35,450 nucleotides of DNA from IMG/VR virus record IMGVR_UViG_3300013306_000036, positions 1 through 35,450 of that record; one strand, 5' to 3'. The notes below the pieces were generated by a model, which ran no database searches, had not been told where the DNA came from, and saw only the letters and a program-made list of their open reading frames with translations. How positions within the stretch are numbered: the stretch's first letter is position 1; each line of letters begins with the position of its first letter. The position numbers were made by a program, and so were the translations under genes. Shown one piece after another: positions 26,163-32,568 of the stretch. This stretch comes from a virus.

Positions 26163-26339
26163 ATGGAGAACGTAAAAGTAAACTTTCGACTCCCAGCCGA
26201 CAGGTTGAAGGCGATAGACGATGAGGCCGAGGCAGACCACCGCGACAGGACTTCCATGCTGCACAAGATCATCGCCTACTACTACGACAACCACCCGCCG
26301 AAGAACGGCGCACAACGAAAGAAAGCAGGATCACGATGA
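26163..26339 (+). CDS. Ribbon-helix-helix (CopG/Arc-like) regulator, 58 aa
   Basis: The product starts MENVKVNFRLPADRLKAIDD. VKVNFRLP is the DNA-contacting beta strand, and two helices follow (ADRLKAIDDEAEADH and TSMLHKIIAYYYDNH), the standard RHH layout in about 45 residues. The basic tail (KNGAQRKKAGSR) may touch DNA. It is the first gene after a terminator and promoter, and an operator-like palindrome lies 34 bases upstream, so autoregulation is likely. Its stop overlaps the next start (ATGA). It may switch the second operon on or off. Confidence 0.75.
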   Translation: MENVKVNFRLPADRLKAIDDEAEADHRDRTSMLHKIIAYYYDNHPPKNGAQRKKAGSR

Positions 26340-26617
26340 TTGAGACGGCAACACAAACCGAAACCTATGAGGAAATGATTATCCGAACTGATGCGCTATG
26401 GGAGCGGATGAAACGCGAGACCGGATCACTCCCTAACCAGCTTGCAGTTGTGGGCTGGCTCAAGCATGAGCGGATTGTTCAGCACGTTAAAGACAACAAA
26501 GACGCGCTGGCAGTCCTGAAAATTGCCCGCACCGAAGTATTGCGCGACGTTCACATTGACACGATGGAAGCAGCTTTCAGGTTTCTCATCTACACCAACG
26601 ACTGGCAGAGCGAATAA
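26336..26617 (+). CDS. Hypothetical protein, 93 aa
   Basis: ATG 26336 overlaps the regulator stop. The helical, charged product (MIETATQTETYEEMIIRTDA at its start) has no recognised motif. The middle LAVVGWLKHERIVQHVKDNK and the end FRFLIYTNDWQSE may form a compact helical domain. It is likely coupled to the RHH regulator. Confidence 0.6.
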   Translation: MIETATQTETYEEMIIRTDALWERMKRETGSLPNQLAVVGWLKHERIVQHVKDNKDALAVLKIARTEVLRDVHIDTMEAAFRFLIYTNDWQSE

Positions 26618-26860
26618 ATGGAGCCGCTGACACTGGAGTTTGAAATCGACATACCCCAGGAGCTATCCGCTGGATATTGGGGCTCACACGATGAAGTAAC
26701 GATCACCGTCAAAAGCGGGAGGCCAGGAGGAGAAGAGGGAGAGTTTGCCGAAGCCCTTAGGCAATTCCTCCGCGAATGGTACGACGTAGCACCGCGCAAC
26801 GTCCGATTGATTGACCGCGATTTAGAACGTGAACTGGAAGAAGAGAGGAAAGAAAGCTAG
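26618..26860 (+). CDS. Hypothetical protein, 80 aa
   Basis: ATG 26618 follows the previous TAA with no gap. The acidic product begins MEPLTLEFEIDIPQELSAGY, continues with a beta strand (DEVTITVKS) and ends in a highly charged helix (RDLERELEEERKES). The family was not recognised. It is tightly placed before the ATPase gene (3-nt gap), so it may be an accessory to it. Confidence 0.6.
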   Translation: MEPLTLEFEIDIPQELSAGYWGSHDEVTITVKSGRPGGEEGEFAEALRQFLREWYDVAPRNVRLIDRDLERELEEERKES

Positions 26861-26863
26861 ACC

Positions 26864-28297
26864 ATGACAACCGCCGCGAACACGAACCAGTACCTAATCA
26901 GGGTGACAGCCGAGCAGTTTAAAAACGTGAAGGTCATCGACTTCATGCCTAACCGCTACATGACCACCATGACCGGAGCCAACGGAGCAGGGAAGACCTC
27001 AGTTTTGGACGTGGTTTTCTATGCCCTGCTAGGCCGAAAGACGCTCTCCCCGACGCTCATCCGACAGGGACAGAAAAAGGGCTTTATCAGGATTGAGACC
27101 AACACCCACATCATCACCCGCCACCTGGACGACAAGGGCGGAGACCTCCAGATAGAGCAGAAGGCCAGCGGGACGCTCATCAAAGCCCCCACGGACTGGC
27201 TGGACGGTATCGCGGGAGACCTGGGATTCGATCCGCTGAAGTTTATGCGCTACACGCCAGAGGAGCAATTTCAAGCCCTCAAGAGCCTCGTCCCGATGGA
27301 CGCCGATGTAGACGACCTGGAGACCCGCAACGAGACCGCAGGAGAGACGATCACCAAGCGCAGGGGAGAGGCTAAGAGGCTGGAGGCCGCGCGCGATCAC
27401 ATCACCATCGACAAGACGCTCCCCGCAACCGAGGCCGATATTGCCGACCTGCTACAGCAGAGCCGAGCCGCCGCCGAGCATAACGATGCCATCGAACGGG
27501 AACGCAACCGCCGCCGTCAGATTGACGACGAGCACGAGCGGAAACTGGCACAGGCAACCGAGAAGAAGAAGCAGATTGAGAACCTGCAAAGCGAGCTTAA
27601 GCAACTGGACGCATATAACCGCGAGACCGAAAAGACAATGGTGGAATGGAAGCCACTGGACGAGCCGAAAGACCGCGCAGCCCTGGACGCGAAGGTAAGC
27701 GAAGCCACCCGCACCAATTCGGCTATCGCCACCAACAACGCCAACAAAGCCCAGCGGGAGCAGTTTGAGCGCGAGGTAGACGCGATCAAGGTTGAAGTGA
27801 CGCGGCTGGAGGAGGAAGTCCGCGCGCGGAAGATCACGATTGCATCCGCCCTTGAAAATGCTAAATTCCCCGTCCCTGGGTTGAGCTTCGAGACCATCAC
27901 GGAAGGATCAAGCGGACGGGAACGGAAGAACCCGAAGAAGATCATCACCTATAACGGAGTCCCGCTATCGGAGGCCAGCTCCGCCGAACAAATCCGCGTA
28001 TCAACTGCAATCGGTATGGCGAACAAGCCAGAGCTTCGATTCCTGTTGATCCGTGACGGTAGTTTGCTGGACGATACCGGACTGGCGATCCTGGAGCAGA
28101 TGGCACACGAGCAGAACTTCCAGATTCTTATGGAAAAGGTTGATACGACAGGCAAATTAGGCATCTACATGGAGGATGGCACGATTAAGACCGTGAACGC
28201 CGAGCCCGAAGCAGCCGCCGAGCCCGCGCCACGCCGCACAACCCGAAAGAAGGACGAGAAGAAGAAGGACGAGAAGCAGGGGGAGCTAATCAAGTGA
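26864..28297 (+). CDS. SMC/Rad50/RecN-like coiled-coil ATPase
   Basis: The 477-aa product has a Walker A GANGAGKTS at 38-46. About 180 residues of charged coiled coil follow (roughly 150-330), then LSEASSAEQIRVSTAIG at 368-384 in the ABC-signature position. LRFLLIRDG at 391-399 is the Walker B, and SLLDDTG follows as the D-loop. This head-coil-head arrangement is the SMC/Rad50/SbcC/RecN type; such phage proteins act in recombination or replication-fork DNA handling. The signature lacks the usual SGG, and the Walker B Asp is followed by Gly instead of Glu. The C-terminus is Lys-rich (RRTTRKKDEKKKDEKQGE). Confidence 0.8.
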   Translation: MTTAANTNQYLIRVTAEQFKNVKVIDFMPNRYMTTMTGANGAGKTSVLDVVFYALLGRKTLSPTLIRQGQKKGFIRIETNTHIITRHLDDKGGDLQIEQKASGTLIKAPTDWLDGIAGDLGFDPLKFMRYTPEEQFQALKSLVPMDADVDDLETRNETAGETITKRRGEAKRLEAARDHITIDKTLPATEADIADLLQQSRAAAEHNDAIERERNRRRQIDDEHERKLAQATEKKKQIENLQSELKQLDAYNRETEKTMVEWKPLDEPKDRAALDAKVSEATRTNSAIATNNANKAQREQFEREVDAIKVEVTRLEEEVRARKITIASALENAKFPVPGLSFETITEGSSGRERKNPKKIITYNGVPLSEASSAEQIRVSTAIGMANKPELRFLLIRDGSLLDDTGLAILEQMAHEQNFQILMEKVDTTGKLGIYMEDGTIKTVNAEPEAAAEPAPRRTTRKKDEKKKDEKQGELIK

Positions 28298-28809
28298 TAT
28301 ATCTCCTGCAAACCAATGGCAACACGATCAACCGGATACAGCACGACAACAACGAACCAATAGGCTTTGATGATATTTGGGCTTTTCCCGTGTTTGAAGA
28401 CGAGGACACGGAGATAGGCGTGATTGCCGCAAAAGGCGGAGACCTGATTATCGTGCCGGTTGAACCCCACGGAGAGGACGAGGAGGAGGAGGACAGCGTA
28501 CTAATCAATACGCCAGCCACCAGCCACGCTCAATTCGGAAACGAGCAGCCGATCCTAGAGCCGATTGCGTTTTTGGTTACTTCGATTGAAGACCTACAAC
28601 GAGACTTCCGCGAAGGTCTCACCAAGCCGGTACAGGATGGGTTTATTGATCCGCGCTGGGCTTTGAAGAAGGTCAAACCGAAGAAACACGCAAAGGACTG
28701 TAGGATGGCCGAGAGCCACGCAGGTTTGACCTACATACTCACTGGCGAGGATGCTGGGAGCTATCAGGTTGTAGGTTTCACCGCGTCAGAGATTGCAGCG
28801 GAGGACTAA
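28294..28809 (+). CDS. Hypothetical protein, 171 aa
   Basis: GTG 28294 overlaps the ATPase stop, with GGGGAG upstream. The N-terminal part is a beta domain (VIYLLQTNGNTINRI at its start). The middle is very acidic (PHGEDEEEEDSV), and the C-terminus is another alpha/beta unit. No motif was recognised. A structured intergenic RNA directly follows. Confidence 0.6.
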   Translation: MIYLLQTNGNTINRIQHDNNEPIGFDDIWAFPVFEDEDTEIGVIAAKGGDLIIVPVEPHGEDEEEEDSVLINTPATSHAQFGNEQPILEPIAFLVTSIEDLQRDFREGLTKPVQDGFIDPRWALKKVKPKKHAKDCRMAESHAGLTYILTGEDAGSYQVVGFTASEIAAED

Positions 28810-28823
28810 ACCCTCCCTGCAAG

Positions 28824-28875
28824 GCGGAGCAGGTTTGTACGGGGGGACGAACCGGACGGACTCCCGTTGCTCCGC
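28824..28875 (+). ncRNA. Pseudoknot-capable structured intergenic RNA
   Basis: Three contiguous helices can be drawn. GCGGAGCA (28824-28831) pairs with TGCTCCGC (28868-28875). GGTTTGT (28832-28838) pairs with ACGAACC (28847-28853). ACGGGGG (28839-28845) pairs with CTCCCGT (28861-28867). The second and third cross, giving an H-type pseudoknot enclosed by the first helix with almost no unpaired joints. It sits in the 122-nt gap before the gene at 28932, so it may be a leader element or a small RNA. No known class was matched. Confidence 0.5.
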
Positions 28876-28881
28876 AGGTTA

Positions 28882-28907
28882 GGGGGTTGGACGCGCGCCC
28901 AGCCCCC
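28882..28907 (+). promoter_or_regulatory. Hairpin upstream of a zinc-finger gene
   Basis: GGGGGTTGG (28882-28890) pairs with CCAGCCCCC (28899-28907; one G-T pair) around ACGCGCGC. The flanks TTAGGG and CCCTAA, and GGTTGG with CCAACC, allow alternative pairings just before the AAAGAGGAG ribosome binding site. It may act together with the pseudoknot as a leader switch. Confidence 0.4.
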
Positions 28908-28931
28908 ACCCAACCCTAAAGAGGAGCCGCT

Positions 28932-29144
28932 ATGCCGTTCCCAGAGAACCGCCGCCTACTCAAAGAAACCGGATACGATTTTCTAGCCATGAAAGTTTGT
29001 CCGTGTGGAGAGAAGATGGAACTTTGGCAGACGCCGAAGGATCAAGTTATTCCCATGAATCCGATGAGCGACGACGACGCCAAGGCAGAGAGCCACTTTG
29101 CAACGTGCTCCAGAGCTGCACAATTCAGGAAGCCGAAAGCATGA
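28932..29144 (+). CDS. Small zinc-binding protein, 70 aa
   Basis: ATG 28932 follows AAAGAGGAG. KVCPCGEKMELW gives Cys-x-Cys, and HFATCSRAAQFR gives His-x3-Cys near the C-terminus, a likely CCHC-type single zinc site. The remainder is basic. It lies downstream of the structured leader. It may bind nucleic acid or protein; the function is unknown. Confidence 0.65.
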   Translation: MPFPENRRLLKETGYDFLAMKVCPCGEKMELWQTPKDQVIPMNPMSDDDAKAESHFATCSRAAQFRKPKA

Positions 29145-29320
29145 GACCGGAGTTTAACGAAAGTCTTGGAAGGTTTGAGGTTTGTCGGCGCGCCTTCGCC
29201 GTTGCCCGTCCACCATCCCCAAAACCAGAGCCACCAGGAACACCAGCCGCACCTCCAAAGGATAGGAAAGCCCCCATATATACCAAGCCACCGGCAAAGC
29301 CACGAGGACGGAAACGATAA
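29141..29320 (+). CDS. Pro-rich basic hypothetical protein, 59 aa
   Basis: ATG 29141 overlaps the previous stop (ATGA). After a short folded start (MRPEFNESLGRFEVCRRAFA) the rest is Pro/Lys/Arg-rich and probably disordered (PKPEPPGTPAAPPKDRK). No motif was seen. Confidence 0.5.
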   Translation: MRPEFNESLGRFEVCRRAFAVARPPSPKPEPPGTPAAPPKDRKAPIYTKPPAKPRGRKR

Positions 29321-29601
29321 TGGTGAGCATCTGTCAAATCCTTTGCAGCGTGATTGACGGTGAGATTAACACGAGAGAGCAAGCCGCCGCGATCCTCGCA
29401 GAGCAAGCCCGCGCCTATGCTGGAGCCCTAAACATCACCGAGGAGACCGCCAGCCAGCAGCTCAGAGACGATATAAAAAGGTCAGCGCGCTACTATGCCG
29501 GAGCCCAGGCCGAGCGGATTTTAGGTCTATTCGAGCAGGAGGAAACATGGAAGGATGCCAGCACCGAGAACACCCCACCGCCGCCCTATGCAATAAGTTG
29601 A
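29320..29601 (+). CDS. Hypothetical protein, 93 aa
   Basis: ATG 29320 overlaps the previous TAA (TAATG). The protein is mostly helical: two amphipathic helices (NTREQAAAILAEQARAYAGA and TEETASQQLRDDIKRSARYY) followed by AGAQAERILGLFEQEE. It is a possible oligomerising helical protein; the family was not recognised. The end overlaps the next start. Confidence 0.6.
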   Translation: MVSICQILCSVIDGEINTREQAAAILAEQARAYAGALNITEETASQQLRDDIKRSARYYAGAQAERILGLFEQEETWKDASTENTPPPPYAIS

Positions 29602-29729
29602 CCGCCGCCGCCGACAACCTTTGCCCCTATCATCGACTACTGGCGGACAATCACGCGGACGATCCGACCAGAGGAAAGCCGCCGCAGCCAGCCCGAACCT
29701 ATAAGACGCCGAGAGCCTATCAGGAATGA
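29547..29729 (+). CDS. Small Cys/His protein, 60 aa
   Basis: ATG 29547 has AGGAGG six bases upstream, one of the best ribosome binding sites in the window, even though it lies inside the previous gene. MEGCQHREHPTAALCNKL followed by LCPYHRLL gives CxH...C...CxxH, a plausible zinc knuckle. The role is unknown. Confidence 0.55.
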   Translation: MEGCQHREHPTAALCNKLTAAADNLCPYHRLLADNHADDPTRGKPPQPARTYKTPRAYQE

Positions 29730-29923
29730 TTTACGACTGCGAACAATGCGACGGACGCGGACACCTCCCCAGCGGGCAGAGATGCCCATGCCGCGATGAA
29801 GACGACGAAGCCAGAGACCGCCGCCGGCGCATGGGAATAGTCAGGACACCCCCAAACGACGCGCAGGGAGCCCCCAGGACGAGCCGCCAGAGAATCGGAC
29901 AGCCCAGAGTACCCCCGAAATAG
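29726..29923 (+). CDS. Small DnaJ-type zinc-finger protein, 65 aa
   Basis: ATG 29726 overlaps the previous stop. YDCEQCDGRGHLPSGQRCPC is a CxxCxGxG...CxC unit like one half of the DnaJ cysteine-rich domain. The tail is acidic then basic and Pro-rich. It is the last gene of this operon and the fourth small Cys-rich product in 1 kb. It could bind protein partners or metal; no enzymatic role is seen. Confidence 0.6.
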   Translation: MIYDCEQCDGRGHLPSGQRCPCRDEDDEARDRRRRMGIVRTPPNDAQGAPRTSRQRIGQPRVPPK

Positions 29924-29926
29924 AGA

Positions 29927-29953
29927 AGCCCCACGGATGCGATCCGTGAGGCT
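29927..29953. terminator. Hairpin between convergent operons
   Basis: AGCC plus CACGGAT pairs with ATCCGTG plus GGCT, with one C-A mismatch, around a GCG loop. It lies between the last plus-strand stop (29923) and the last minus-strand stop (29978). T-tracts are weak on both sides (GTTTGG on plus, CTCTATTTC on minus), so it may act as a modest bidirectional terminator. Confidence 0.5.
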
Positions 29954-29977
29954 GTTTGGAACAGGTTTAGAAAACGT

Positions 29978-30130
29978 TTAGCGGACGATCCGCCGCAGTT
30001 TGACGACCAGGGACCGAGCCGCCGTTGCCGCCCGCCCGATCCGACCAAGCCGCAGGACAAGCCACTCAATAAGAGCCAGCGAACCCAGCAGGACGCCGAC
30101 AGCATAAGCCAGGACAATCAGCCCGATCAT
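29978..30130 (-). CDS. Small membrane protein, 50 aa
   Basis: On the minus strand the ATG at 30130 forms an ATGA overlap with the preceding gene and opens MIGLIVLAYAVGVLLGSLAL. This is a strong single membrane span of about 22 residues with a basic C-terminal tail (RLGRIGRAATAAR, then VVKLRRIVR). It could be a holin-like or membrane-anchoring phage protein; there is no lysis partner nearby. Confidence 0.55.
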   Translation of the reverse strand: MIGLIVLAYAVGVLLGSLALIEWLVLRLGRIGRAATAARSLVVKLRRIVR

Positions 30131-30318
30131 GCCCGCGCCGCCTCTTCTCTACTCGCCACAACGTATTCGGCAATCGCTTCAACCAAGACCTCAGCCGCGT
30201 CCGTATTCGAGACACGTTCGCCAGCTTCGACCAGGACACGCCGCAAAGCTGTATACGCGGAGTCAATAATCTTGCGCTCACTCGCGCTCATTCTTTCGTA
30301 AACAACGTGATATGACAT
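30127..30318 (-). CDS. Hypothetical protein, 63 aa
   Basis: ATG 30318 follows GAGAGGGG on the minus strand. The product is nearly all helix (MSASERKIIDSAYTALRRVL, then EAIAEYVVASREEAARA). No motif was recognised. Its stop overlaps the next start. Confidence 0.55.
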   Translation of the reverse strand: MSYHVVYERMSASERKIIDSAYTALRRVLVEAGERVSNTDAAEVLVEAIAEYVVASREEAARA

Positions 30319-30320
30319 TT

Positions 30321-30500
30321 TTAGATACCCCTCTCATTCGCCCGATTGCGCCGAGCCATCCGAGCATCATAGGTTTGAGCCTGTAACTTATGAGCCAGCA
30401 AGTCAGCCTCTTCGATAGTCAGAGTAAAGCGGACAGCTCCGCCATTTAGGATGGTTTGAATCACAAACTCCCCCCGAACGTCCTTAATCTCTACACTCAT
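30321..30500 (-). CDS. Hypothetical protein, 59 aa
   Basis: ATG 30500 is preferred; a start at 30539 would lie inside the previous gene. The N-terminal beta part (MSVEIKDVRGEFVIQTILNG) is followed by a helix (TIEEADLLAHKLQAQTYDAR) and a basic end. The last residues NERGI match the end of the upstream gene, because both stops lie inside a similar DNA block that serves as the next gene's ribosome binding site. Confidence 0.5.
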   Translation of the reverse strand: MSVEIKDVRGEFVIQTILNGGAVRFTLTIEEADLLAHKLQAQTYDARMARRNRANERGI

Positions 30501-30507
30501 ATCCACG

Positions 30508-30828
30508 CTAGATTCCTCTCTCATTCGGGTTGTAAGCATTTAGCGCGTTAGCAATCCGTTGAGCCATCACCTTAGAGCCAGCCGTTGCCACCACCGTACC
30601 GATCCTGATGATGTTCAAACCGTCAGCCAGGAACAGCGGACGCGGAGGCAGCGGAGGCATAGAAGCCACCGCCGCCGCTACCGCGCCCTCTAAAGTTGCG
30701 TCCCGCGCAATCTCACGGGTTGCAGAGAAGACCAGCCAGCCGCCGACAGCCCGCCCAGGTACTACCGCCGGAGCGTATATCTGAGCATCCGTCAGCCGTT
30801 GTATGGCAGTCCTATAGTCCAAACGCAT
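30508..30828 (-). CDS. Hypothetical protein, 106 aa
   Basis: ATG 30828 follows GAGGTTTG. The product is an alpha/beta protein with a Pro-rich stretch (MPPLPPRPLFLADG). No recognised motif. It ends with NPNERGI and is followed by the GAGAGG-containing block before the next gene. Confidence 0.55.
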   Translation of the reverse strand: MRLDYRTAIQRLTDAQIYAPAVVPGRAVGGWLVFSATREIARDATLEGAVAAAVASMPPLPPRPLFLADGLNIIRIGTVVATAGSKVMAQRIANALNAYNPNERGI

Positions 30829-31206
30829 TTAACAAACCTCAATTCTTCCGAGACGCCGAGCCTCAGCCGTATACTCCGCCAGTGTTTTAGTGGCGCAGAA
30901 GTGAATATCACGCTCAATACCCAACGCGCCCCCCATGAAACGGACGCTCTTTAGCTCCGCCAGTGAAACGTAACCCAGCTCAGGAGTACCGAAGCCAAGA
31001 TCACAGAGACCGAACAGGATAGTATCCTCATCATCCCCGTCCACAATCTCAGTCAATAGCCACGTTTGAGCCCCGCAGGGATTGAACAGCTTGAGAACCG
31101 GACGAGGATCATGCTTCTCGTCCAGCTCCGCCAGGATTACGCCATTCCGCCAGTTCTTTAGCAACTCCGCCCGTTGCGATCCTAGAATTAACGTTTGTTT
31201 AGCCAC
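30829..31206 (-). CDS. DUF2958 family protein, 125 aa
   Basis: The product carries PRPVLKLFNPCGAQTWLLTE, then LFGLCDLGFGTPELGYVSLA and IERDIHFCATKTLAEY. This is the pattern I know from DUF2958: KLF-x-P, TWLL-x-E, FGLCDLG-x-G-x-PELGY, ERD-x-x-F. DUF2958 proteins are frequent on plasmids and phages; their role is unknown, and they often accompany antirestriction genes such as ArdC, which is also present here. GTG 31206 overlaps the previous stop region; the ribosome binding site is weak. Confidence 0.75.
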   Translation of the reverse strand: MAKQTLILGSQRAELLKNWRNGVILAELDEKHDPRPVLKLFNPCGAQTWLLTEIVDGDDEDTILFGLCDLGFGTPELGYVSLAELKSVRFMGGALGIERDIHFCATKTLAEYTAEARRLGRIEVC

Positions 31207-31468
31207 CGATCACCGCACGATCCGAGCGAACATAAACGCGCCCATCCGAGGTGTTACCCGCAATCCACTGAGAGGCATCACCCCAGCCATCACCCAGCTT
31301 AGAGAGCAGAGCCGCCAGAGCCGCCCCGTACCTATCGGCGTCACAGTCATATTTATCGAAGGAGACCGTGGCCGAGATGGGATGATCCGACAGCGTGACC
31401 GCCTTGAGCCGAGACGGACGGGTTGAAGTGTAAGGAAGATATTTAACCGCAATCGCAGTACGAAGCAT
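31199..31468 (-). CDS. Hypothetical protein, 89 aa
   Basis: ATG 31468 lies downstream of a two-hairpin leader (copy F) with AGAAGG ten bases upstream; in-frame upstream ATGs would translate through the leader and the upstream gene and are rejected. The product (MLRTAIAVKYLPYTSTRPSR at its start) is a small beta-rich protein with SFDKYDCDADRYGAALAALL in the middle. A similar pattern occurs in small phage and plasmid proteins; no function is known to me. Confidence 0.6.
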   Translation of the reverse strand: MLRTAIAVKYLPYTSTRPSRLKAVTLSDHPISATVSFDKYDCDADRYGAALAALLSKLGDGWGDASQWIAGNTSDGRVYVRSDRAVIGG

Positions 31469-31484
31469 GGGATGAGAACCTTCT

Positions 31485-31531
31485 GAGCTGGAATAACGCG
31501 CCAGCCCTCGCGGTTTTGTGGCATCCGCCAC
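31485..31531 (-). repeat. Leader RNA element, copy F (two hairpins)
   Basis: On the minus strand HP1 (31518-31531) is GTGGC-GGAT-GCCAC. HP2 (31485-31507) is GGGCTGG with CCAGCTC around a 9-nt loop CGCGTTATT. It lies between the stop at 31539 and the start at 31468 and is nearly identical to copy E over about 57 bases, differing by one inserted base. Confidence 0.75.
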
Positions 31532-31538
31532 GCTTGAG

Positions 31539-31748
31539 TTACCAGACGCAGTTTGACTCATCAAAACACGCCGCCGCATAATCCCGCGATGCCTGCAATC
31601 CGCAGTCCTCACGCATACATAGCGCGGATTGTGACGAGGGATAATAAAAAATCCGCTCACCCTTAAGAATCCGCTTGCCACACTTGGAGCACGAGGGAAT
31701 AGTCCGCGCCGTTATCCAACCAGGAGACGCCAGCCGACGAGCCGCCAT
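31539..31748 (-). CDS. Zinc-ribbon-like protein, 69 aa
   Basis: ATG 31748, one base after the upstream stop, has GGAGGTGG upstream; a longer Arg-rich N-terminus lies inside the upstream gene and is rejected. SCSKCGKRILKGERIFYY and ALCMREDCGLQ supply CxxC...CxxxxC, a zinc ribbon. The C-terminus has further Cys residues. A possible role is nucleic-acid or protein binding. Confidence 0.6.
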   Translation of the reverse strand: MAARRLASPGWITARTIPSCSKCGKRILKGERIFYYPSSQSALCMREDCGLQASRDYAAACFDESNCVW

Positions 31749-31749
31749 G

Positions 31750-32505
31750 TTAAGCCACCTCCGAATGAGCCGCCGCCGCCGCCGCATCATCCAACGCCCG
31801 CTCCGCCTCGCGCGCGATCCGAGCCGCATAGTTATCAATCGAACCTTGAGCCCACTCGCGCCGCTCTACCGCTTCAACCACGTAGCGGCAGCATTGGAGA
31901 GCGGAGCGGAGCTGGGAATTTTTGGCATAGTCCCCGCCGAAGAACTCAGGGAAACCCTCCCCAATTTGTACATATTTGGGTTGAGCATCCGCCCAGGACT
32001 TAACCGCCTCCGCCATTTGGAACGAATCGAACATGGAGGCATACGAGGTATTGACCAGACGGAAGATTGACGCGCGCGAACCGTCCGCAGAATCACGTAT
32101 CTCTTCAAACCGCTTGTCATGCTCTTTTGTCCGCGTCCCCATTTTCAAAAGTGTCATGGAGTAATAACGCCGTTTCTCCCAGCTCCGATCCGACTCGCGC
32201 CAGACGACAGACGCCGCAAACGCGATCCTATCCGCCGTTGTATCGTGCCGCAGGGAATAAGCCGCCGTCCGCGCCAGCTCATCATTTGCCATCATAGCGA
32301 CAGCCAGGGATGCCAGATAATCCGTCAGAAAATCAAACGTAACGTTCCAGTCCCCGCTATGCTGTGTTAGACCGTCCCCGTACGTTTCAAACTGGCGAAA
32401 ATACTGATTTGTTTCAGTGGACTTGACCGACCAGACAGACCGATCAAAAGCGTATCCATACTTTTGAGGATGCGCGACAGATGCGAACTTGAAAAACTCC
32501 GACAT
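31750..32505 (-). CDS. Hypothetical protein, 251 aa
   Basis: ATG 32505 is preceded by the two-hairpin leader (copy E) and AGAAGG. The protein begins MSEFFKFASVAHPQKYGYAF and is rich in aromatic residues and helices, with two Cys together (LQCCRYVVEAVE) and an Ala-rich C-terminus (LDDAAAAAAHSEVA). No family was recognised. It is the largest unknown gene of the minus operon. Confidence 0.65.
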   Translation of the reverse strand: MSEFFKFASVAHPQKYGYAFDRSVWSVKSTETNQYFRQFETYGDGLTQHSGDWNVTFDFLTDYLASLAVAMMANDELARTAAYSLRHDTTADRIAFAASVVWRESDRSWEKRRYYSMTLLKMGTRTKEHDKRFEEIRDSADGSRASIFRLVNTSYASMFDSFQMAEAVKSWADAQPKYVQIGEGFPEFFGGDYAKNSQLRSALQCCRYVVEAVERREWAQGSIDNYAARIAREAERALDDAAAAAAHSEVA

Positions 32506-32518
32506 AGCGAAACCTTCT

Positions 32519-32564
32519 GAGCTGGAATAACGCGCCAGCCCTCGCGGTTTGTGGCATCCGCCAC
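32519..32564 (-). repeat. Leader RNA element, copy E (two hairpins)
   Basis: HP1 is at 32551-32564 (GTGGC-GGAT-GCCAC on the minus strand). HP2 is at 32519-32541 (GGGCTGG/CCAGCTC, loop CGCGTTATT). It begins a few bases after the stop at 32569 and ends just before the ribosome binding site of the 251-aa gene. Confidence 0.75.
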
Positions 32565-32568
32565 GCTT

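Noticed and set aside
28824-28875. HDV-like or hammerhead ribozyme
   Set aside because: The strand order of helices does not fit the HDV nested double pseudoknot, and the conserved hammerhead core bases are not present.
29731-30117. 128-aa minus-strand ORF
   Set aside because: It runs antisense through the zinc-finger gene and the convergent terminator. The 50-aa membrane protein in another frame has start-stop coupling with its neighbour and better composition.
31539-31838. 99-aa version of the zinc-ribbon gene
   Set aside because: The extra N-terminal 30 residues are an Arg-rich translation of the upstream gene's other frame. ATG 31748 with GGAGGTGG is the better start.
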